A DNA stretch of 10,099 bases from Butyrivibrio sp. (GTDB taxonomy: Bacteria; Bacillota; Clostridia; Lachnospirales; Lachnospiraceae): contig JAILEJ010000029.1 in NCBI GenBank assembly GCA_024688095.1, positions 1 to 10,099 on the forward strand, read 5' to 3'. Numbering within the stretch: the first letter of the stretch is position 1; every line of letters starts with the position of its first letter. This document shows, piece by piece, positions 6,736 through 10,099 of the stretch. The position numbers and the translations under genes are program-made. Under the pieces are notes generated by a model, which was not told the DNA's origin, ran no database searches, and saw nothing but the letters and a program-made list of their open reading frames with translations.

Positions 6736-6789
6736 ATCAAAAAACTTAATTCCAGTGGGGGATTTTTTATTATTTAAAAGAGGTAAATC

Positions 6790-7803
6790 ATGGCAACAAT
6801 TAAGGATGTAGCAAAGGACTCAGGGGTTTCTCTAGGTACTGTTTCTAAAGTAATAAACGGTCTTCACGTAAGAGAAGATTCGCGAAAGAAAGTAGAAGCT
6901 TCCATAAAAAAACTAAATTATAATGTAAATCTATATGCAAGAAGTCTTAAAGCATCAAGAACCAATGATATTGCGGTTATAATTCCCACAATGGAAAATT
7001 CTTTTTTTACTCTCATGGTTGACAGTATAGAAAAAGAACTTACTAAAAAAGGGAAAAGAATGCTTATCTGTATTTCCAGAAACGATGACTCCAAAATCAG
7101 ATCATATATAGAAATGGCACGAAACAGTAAGGTCGATGGAATTTTTGGAGTTACTTACAGTGAAATTGACAAAACACTTTTGGATAATATGCCTTTTGTT
7201 TCCTTTGACAGACATTTTGGAAACAATTCTCCATGTGTATCAAGTGATAATTATATGGGCGGTTACATAGCAGCACAGACACTTCATGAAAAAGGGTCTT
7301 CTAATCTTCTTTGCTTCTGGACAGGTTCAGATACTGACAGTGAACCCTACAAACGTATCCAGGGCTTTAAGGATTATTGTGAAGAAAAAAAGATAAGCTA
7401 CAATGTTATTGAGCATCTTAATTTTAATCAGACTGATACAGATATGATGTCTGCTTCAAAAGGCTTTAAAAGCATGGTCAAAGGAGAGCTTGAAAACTGC
7501 TTTGCTGGAAAAGCCTTTAAATATGACGGCATTTTTGCAAGTTCAGATCATCTTGGATATATTATCAAAGAGTATCTTGTAAAAAAGAAAATAAGAATAC
7601 CTGAAGATGTTCAAATCATAGGCTTTGACGGCGTACCTGTAAGAGGCGTTGGAAAGCCCATTGTATCAAGCATTCATCAGTCTGCTTCCTCAATTGCAAG
7701 GGAAGGAATGCGTGTTCTTTTTGAACTTATTGAAAACGGAACCGCTCCAAATCTTGTGAAAATACCTGTAAAATTCGTTGATGGCGGAACTACAAGAAAT
7801 TAA
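6790..7803 (+). CDS. LacI-family transcriptional regulator
   Basis: A 337-residue repressor of usual family length. The N-terminal helix-turn-helix reads TIKDVAKDSGVSLGTVSKVI (3-22). The hinge helix is NLYARSLKASRT (47-58), where the L-AR-L pattern inserts into the operator minor groove. The rest is a periplasmic-binding-protein-like sugar-sensing domain, starting IAVIIPTMENSFFTLMVDSI (61-80) and including VSFDRHFGNNSPCVSSDN, GIFASSDHLGY and VQIIGFDGVP. It should bind the palindrome at 6703-6722 as a dimer and control the divergent kinase/phosphorylase operon and itself; the ligand is probably a sugar or sugar phosphate from that pathway. AGAGG six bases before the ATG supports the start. No intrinsic terminator is visible after the stop, so some read-through toward the phosphate transporter gene is possible. 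Confidence 0.95.
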   Translation: MATIKDVAKDSGVSLGTVSKVINGLHVREDSRKKVEASIKKLNYNVNLYARSLKASRTNDIAVIIPTMENSFFTLMVDSIEKELTKKGKRMLICISRNDDSKIRSYIEMARNSKVDGIFGVTYSEIDKTLLDNMPFVSFDRHFGNNSPCVSSDNYMGGYIAAQTLHEKGSSNLLCFWTGSDTDSEPYKRIQGFKDYCEEKKISYNVIEHLNFNQTDTDMMSASKGFKSMVKGELENCFAGKAFKYDGIFASSDHLGYIIKEYLVKKKIRIPEDVQIIGFDGVPVRGVGKPIVSSIHQSASSIAREGMRVLFELIENGTAPNLVKIPVKFVDGGTTRN

Positions 7804-7859
7804 TTTTGTTTATTTCGTCGATATTTTAATCAAATTTTAGCCTTTTCTGTAATTGTTAT

Positions 7860-7886
7860 TTAATAATTATTAATGTATGATTAATC
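7860..7886 (+). promoter_or_regulatory. TTAAT repeats upstream of the Na/Pi transporter
   Basis: TTAAT occurs at 7860, 7870 and 7881, giving steps of 10 and 11 bases, and the first two form a 14-bp palindrome (7860-7873). PhoP boxes of Bacillus are TTAACA-like hexamers repeated every 11 bases, and the downstream gene is a phosphate transporter, so a Pho-type site is conceivable. The match is imperfect and the region is very AT-rich, so chance is likely enough to keep confidence low. Confidence 0.25.
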
Positions 7887-7888
7887 TG

Positions 7889-7894
7889 TATAAA
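7889..7894 (+). promoter_or_regulatory. Possible -10 element for the Na/Pi transporter gene
   Basis: TATAAA stands about 94 bases before the start codon. The -35 position (ATTATT) is poor, which would fit an activator-dependent promoter. Transcription would then begin close to 7901, at the foot of the stem-loop at 7899-7936. Confidence 0.35.
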
Positions 7895-7898
7895 AATG

Positions 7899-7936
7899 TC
7901 ACCTGCACATTTTAAAAAGTAAAGTGTCGCAGGTGA
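7899..7936 (+). other. Stem-loop in the leader of the Na/Pi transporter gene
   Basis: TCACCTGC (7899-7906) pairs with GCAGGTGA (7929-7936), an 8-bp G+C-containing stem in an otherwise AT-rich spacer. An inner helix ACATTT/AAAGTGT with bulged bases extends it. No T-run follows, so it is not an intrinsic terminator for the upstream LacI gene. It could be a 5' mRNA-stabilising hairpin, part of a cis-regulatory RNA, or a protein-binding inverted repeat. I do not recognise it as a known riboswitch class. Confidence 0.5.
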
Positions 7937-7987
7937 GAATGTCTATTTGTAGCGGCAAAATTTACTAATAAAAATATCGGAGGAAAA

Positions 7988-10000
7988 ATGACTTCAATAG
8001 AATTGTTTACACTCATAGCAGGTCTGGTAGGAGGCCTGGCAATGTTCTTGTACGGAATGAATATCATGAGTGGCGGCCTTACAAAAGCTTCAGGTGGTAA
8101 GCTTGAGAGTACTCTCTCAGCCATAACATCCAACAAGATACTTGCATACCTTTTTGGTGTTGGTGTTACAGCACTAGTTCAATCTTCATCCGCTTCTACG
8201 GTTATGGTAGTCGGTCTTGTTAACTCAGGAATCATGACTCTTAAAGAGGCTGTTAATGTTATCCTGGGTGCCAACCTTGGTACTACCTTCACTGCATGGC
8301 TGCTCAGCTTGAATGCGATCAGCAGTGACAACTTTTTGATAAATCTTTTAAAGCCAGCTTCATTTACACCATTCCTGGCTCTTATCGGTATTATTCTCTT
8401 TATGTTCACCAAATCCGATAAAAAGAAAAATGTCGGTGTTATACTTCTTGGCTTCTCTGTACTGATGTTTGGTATGGATATGATGTCAGATGCTGTATCG
8501 CCTCTTAAGGATGTTCCAGCATTCCAGGAATTCCTTCTTACTTTTAAAAATCCTGTTATTGGTCTTCTTGTAGGTATTCTCTTTACAATGATGATTCAAA
8601 GTTCTGCAGGAACAATCGGTGTAGTTCAGGCTCTTTCATTATCAGTTTCAATTACCTACAGTATGGCAATCCCAGTTGTAATCGGTGCCGAAGTTGGTAC
8701 ATGTATCACAGCTATTCTTTCATCTTTTGGTGCTAACAAAAACGGTAAAAGAACCGCTCTCATGCATTTATATTTCAATATTATAAAAGCCGGTACTTTT
8801 ATGATCGTATTCTATGCCGCTAATTCAATTTTACACTTTGGATTTATGGATGATCAGGCAGGCATGGTTGGTATCGCAAGTATCCATACTCTTGTAAACC
8901 TTGTTGGTACACCACTTATGCTTCCTTTCTCAGGTCTTCTTGTAAAACTTGCGCTGCGTACTATTCCAATAGACCAGAAGGAGCTTGAGCAGCAGGAACA
9001 GGAAAGAGGTATTGCAGCCCTCGATCCACGTTTCCTTTCAAACCCTCCATTTGCTCTTGAGCAGAGTAAACTTGCAGCAAATGATATGGCTATTTATGCA
9101 AAGGATTCTCTTTTCAAGGCTATGTCACTTCTTGATAACTATAGCGAAGAAGTTGCTGCAGAGGTTGCTTCTTTGGAACAAAAAATTGATCGATATGAGG
9201 ATCAGCTTGGAACTTATCTTGTAAAGATAAACAGCAATCAGCTTACTCAGGCTGAAAGCCACACCTTATCAACTATTCTTCACAGCATTTCTGATTTTGA
9301 AAGAATCAGTGATCATGCACTTAACATTATGCAGGTTTATCAGGAAATGCATTTAAAGAATCAGGAGTTTTCTCCTAAGGCAAAAGATGAGGTTACAATT
9401 TTTGGTCATGCTATTGAAGAAATAGTTACAACCACAGTTCAGAGTTTTGAAACTATGGACATCAAGCTTGCAAAAACAGTAGAGCCTCTTGAAGAGGTTA
9501 TAGACGGAATCCATATGGAAGTTAAGAGGCGTCATGTAAGACGACTTAGGAAGGGTAAATGTACTATTGATCTTGGATTCATTCTTTCTGATCTTGGAAC
9601 TGATTTTGAAAGAATTGCAGATCATTGTAGTAACATTGCTGTTTCACTTATACAGGTCAACGATGATACCTTTGATGCACACGAATATATAGAGATGCTT
9701 AAGGAAGAAAAGAATACAGCATTTGAACAGGCTGTTGATTTCTATGAGAGAAAATATCGTCTTCCTGTTTCAAAGTCTGATGAAGAAGCTATCTCACCAG
9801 CCTTTGCAAGTGAACATCCTGTACTTGTTAATATCAAAGCTTTTGAAGATTCTTATTATGCAGATGAAACTGAAGCAAACAGATCTTCATCCATAAGCGA
9901 AGAAGATATTAAGAATCTTGTTAATACAGAAACAGAAAAAACTAAAGATAAGAAATCCAAAAACAAAAAAGATAAAAAGAAAAATAAAAAGAAAAAATAA
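7988..10000 (+). CDS. Na+/phosphate cotransporter family protein with PhoU-like C-terminal domain
   Basis: A 670-residue membrane protein of the bacterial NptA/PNaS type, expected to move inorganic phosphate across the cytoplasmic membrane with sodium. The family's inverted repeat of two Na_Pi_cotrans units is clear: the first carries QSSSAST (65-71) followed by GANLGTTFTAWL, and the second carries QSSAGT (204-209) followed by GAEVGTCITAIL. The N-terminus starts directly with the membrane motif GGLAMFLYGMNIMSGGL (15-31). After the last membrane span (about 320) come a linker and a helical, charged PhoU-like domain (about 355-580), with ISDFERISDHALNIM and its repeat LGTDFERIADHCSNI. PhoU domains link phosphate transport to signalling and bind metal clusters through E/D-rich helices. 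The extreme C-terminus is very lysine-rich (about 652-670). GGAGG lies four bases before the ATG. It is followed after nine bases by another gene on the same strand. Confidence 0.95.
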   Translation: MTSIELFTLIAGLVGGLAMFLYGMNIMSGGLTKASGGKLESTLSAITSNKILAYLFGVGVTALVQSSSASTVMVVGLVNSGIMTLKEAVNVILGANLGTTFTAWLLSLNAISSDNFLINLLKPASFTPFLALIGIILFMFTKSDKKKNVGVILLGFSVLMFGMDMMSDAVSPLKDVPAFQEFLLTFKNPVIGLLVGILFTMMIQSSAGTIGVVQALSLSVSITYSMAIPVVIGAEVGTCITAILSSFGANKNGKRTALMHLYFNIIKAGTFMIVFYAANSILHFGFMDDQAGMVGIASIHTLVNLVGTPLMLPFSGLLVKLALRTIPIDQKELEQQEQERGIAALDPRFLSNPPFALEQSKLAANDMAIYAKDSLFKAMSLLDNYSEEVAAEVASLEQKIDRYEDQLGTYLVKINSNQLTQAESHTLSTILHSISDFERISDHALNIMQVYQEMHLKNQEFSPKAKDEVTIFGHAIEEIVTTTVQSFETMDIKLAKTVEPLEEVIDGIHMEVKRRHVRRLRKGKCTIDLGFILSDLGTDFERIADHCSNIAVSLIQVNDDTFDAHEYIEMLKEEKNTAFEQAVDFYERKYRLPVSKSDEEAISPAFASEHPVLVNIKAFEDSYYADETEANRSSSISEEDIKNLVNTETEKTKDKKSKNKKDKKKNKKKK

Positions 10001-10009
10001 TGGTACGCT

Positions 10010-10099
10010 ATGAATATTAGAAAACTTTCAAGATTAGATACATTATTAGATAAACAGAAAAATGAGGAGAAGCTTTTCGGAGCTTCTCTTCTTATTGAG
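10010..10099 (+). CDS. N-terminal fragment, possibly a beta-lactamase-like serine hydrolase
   Basis: An open frame starts nine bases after the transporter stop codon and continues to the window edge, giving 30 codons without a stop. The translated pattern, LSRLDTLLDKQKNEEKLFGA followed by SLLIE, resembles the start of class C beta-lactamase-related serine hydrolases, where a helix with LD-LL leads to a P/F-G-A strand just before a GK-V turn. The catalytic SxxK motif would lie beyond the window, so this is a guess from a short fragment. No good ribosome binding site precedes the start, which fits translational coupling to the transporter gene; the true start could also lie elsewhere. Confidence 0.5.
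   Translation, partial: MNIRKLSRLDTLLDKQKNEEKLFGASLLIE

Overview
This window looks like chromosomal DNA of a low-G+C, Gram-positive gut or rumen Clostridia member, most likely Lachnospiraceae (Butyrivibrio, Roseburia or a relative). That placement is inference from AT-rich intergenic DNA, strong GGAGG-type ribosome binding sites, sigma-A-like promoters, and protein types typical of that family (PfoR-type EIIC, GH13_18 phosphorylase, PhoU-tailed Na/Pi transporter). There is no sign of mobile elements, CRISPR, tRNA or rRNA.

Layout. Five genes lie on the minus strand in the left two thirds. Read in their own direction from right to left they are: a P-loop kinase (5601-6578), a GH13_18 sucrose-phosphorylase-like enzyme (3835-5496), a zinc-ribbon/HTH protein resembling flagellar-operon protein YvyF (3230-3673), aspartyl-tRNA synthetase aspS (1338-3125) and a lone PfoR-type PTS EIIC membrane protein (81-1184). 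Four clear intrinsic terminators (about 1-44, 1261-1312, 3176-3215, 3766-3805) split these into a two-gene operon (kinase plus phosphorylase) and three single-gene units. On the plus strand are a LacI-family regulator (6790-7803), a Na+/phosphate cotransporter with a PhoU-like C-terminal domain (7988-10000) and the first 30 codons of a gene that runs off the window (10010 onward).

How the genes work together. The clearest system is the divergent carbohydrate locus. A perfect 20-bp palindrome at 6703-6722 lies between the LacI-type gene and the kinase/phosphorylase operon. Each half of the palindrome contains a TTGAAA hexamer placed correctly as the -35 element of one of two back-to-back promoters, so one bound repressor dimer could silence both its own gene and the operon. 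The phosphorylase should release glucose-1-phosphate from an alpha-glucoside, and the neighbouring uncharacterised P-loop kinase is a natural candidate to phosphorylate the released acceptor (fructose if the substrate is sucrose, glycerate if it is glucosylglycerate). The phosphorylase differs from the classical Bifidobacterium enzyme at acceptor-site positions and carries an insertion of about 67 residues just before the catalytic aspartate strand, so its true substrate is open.

The remaining genes are mostly housekeeping. No complete new defence or mobile system is visible. The points most worth a second look are the kinase/phosphorylase pair with its shared operator, and a stem-loop without a T-tract in the leader of the phosphate transporter.
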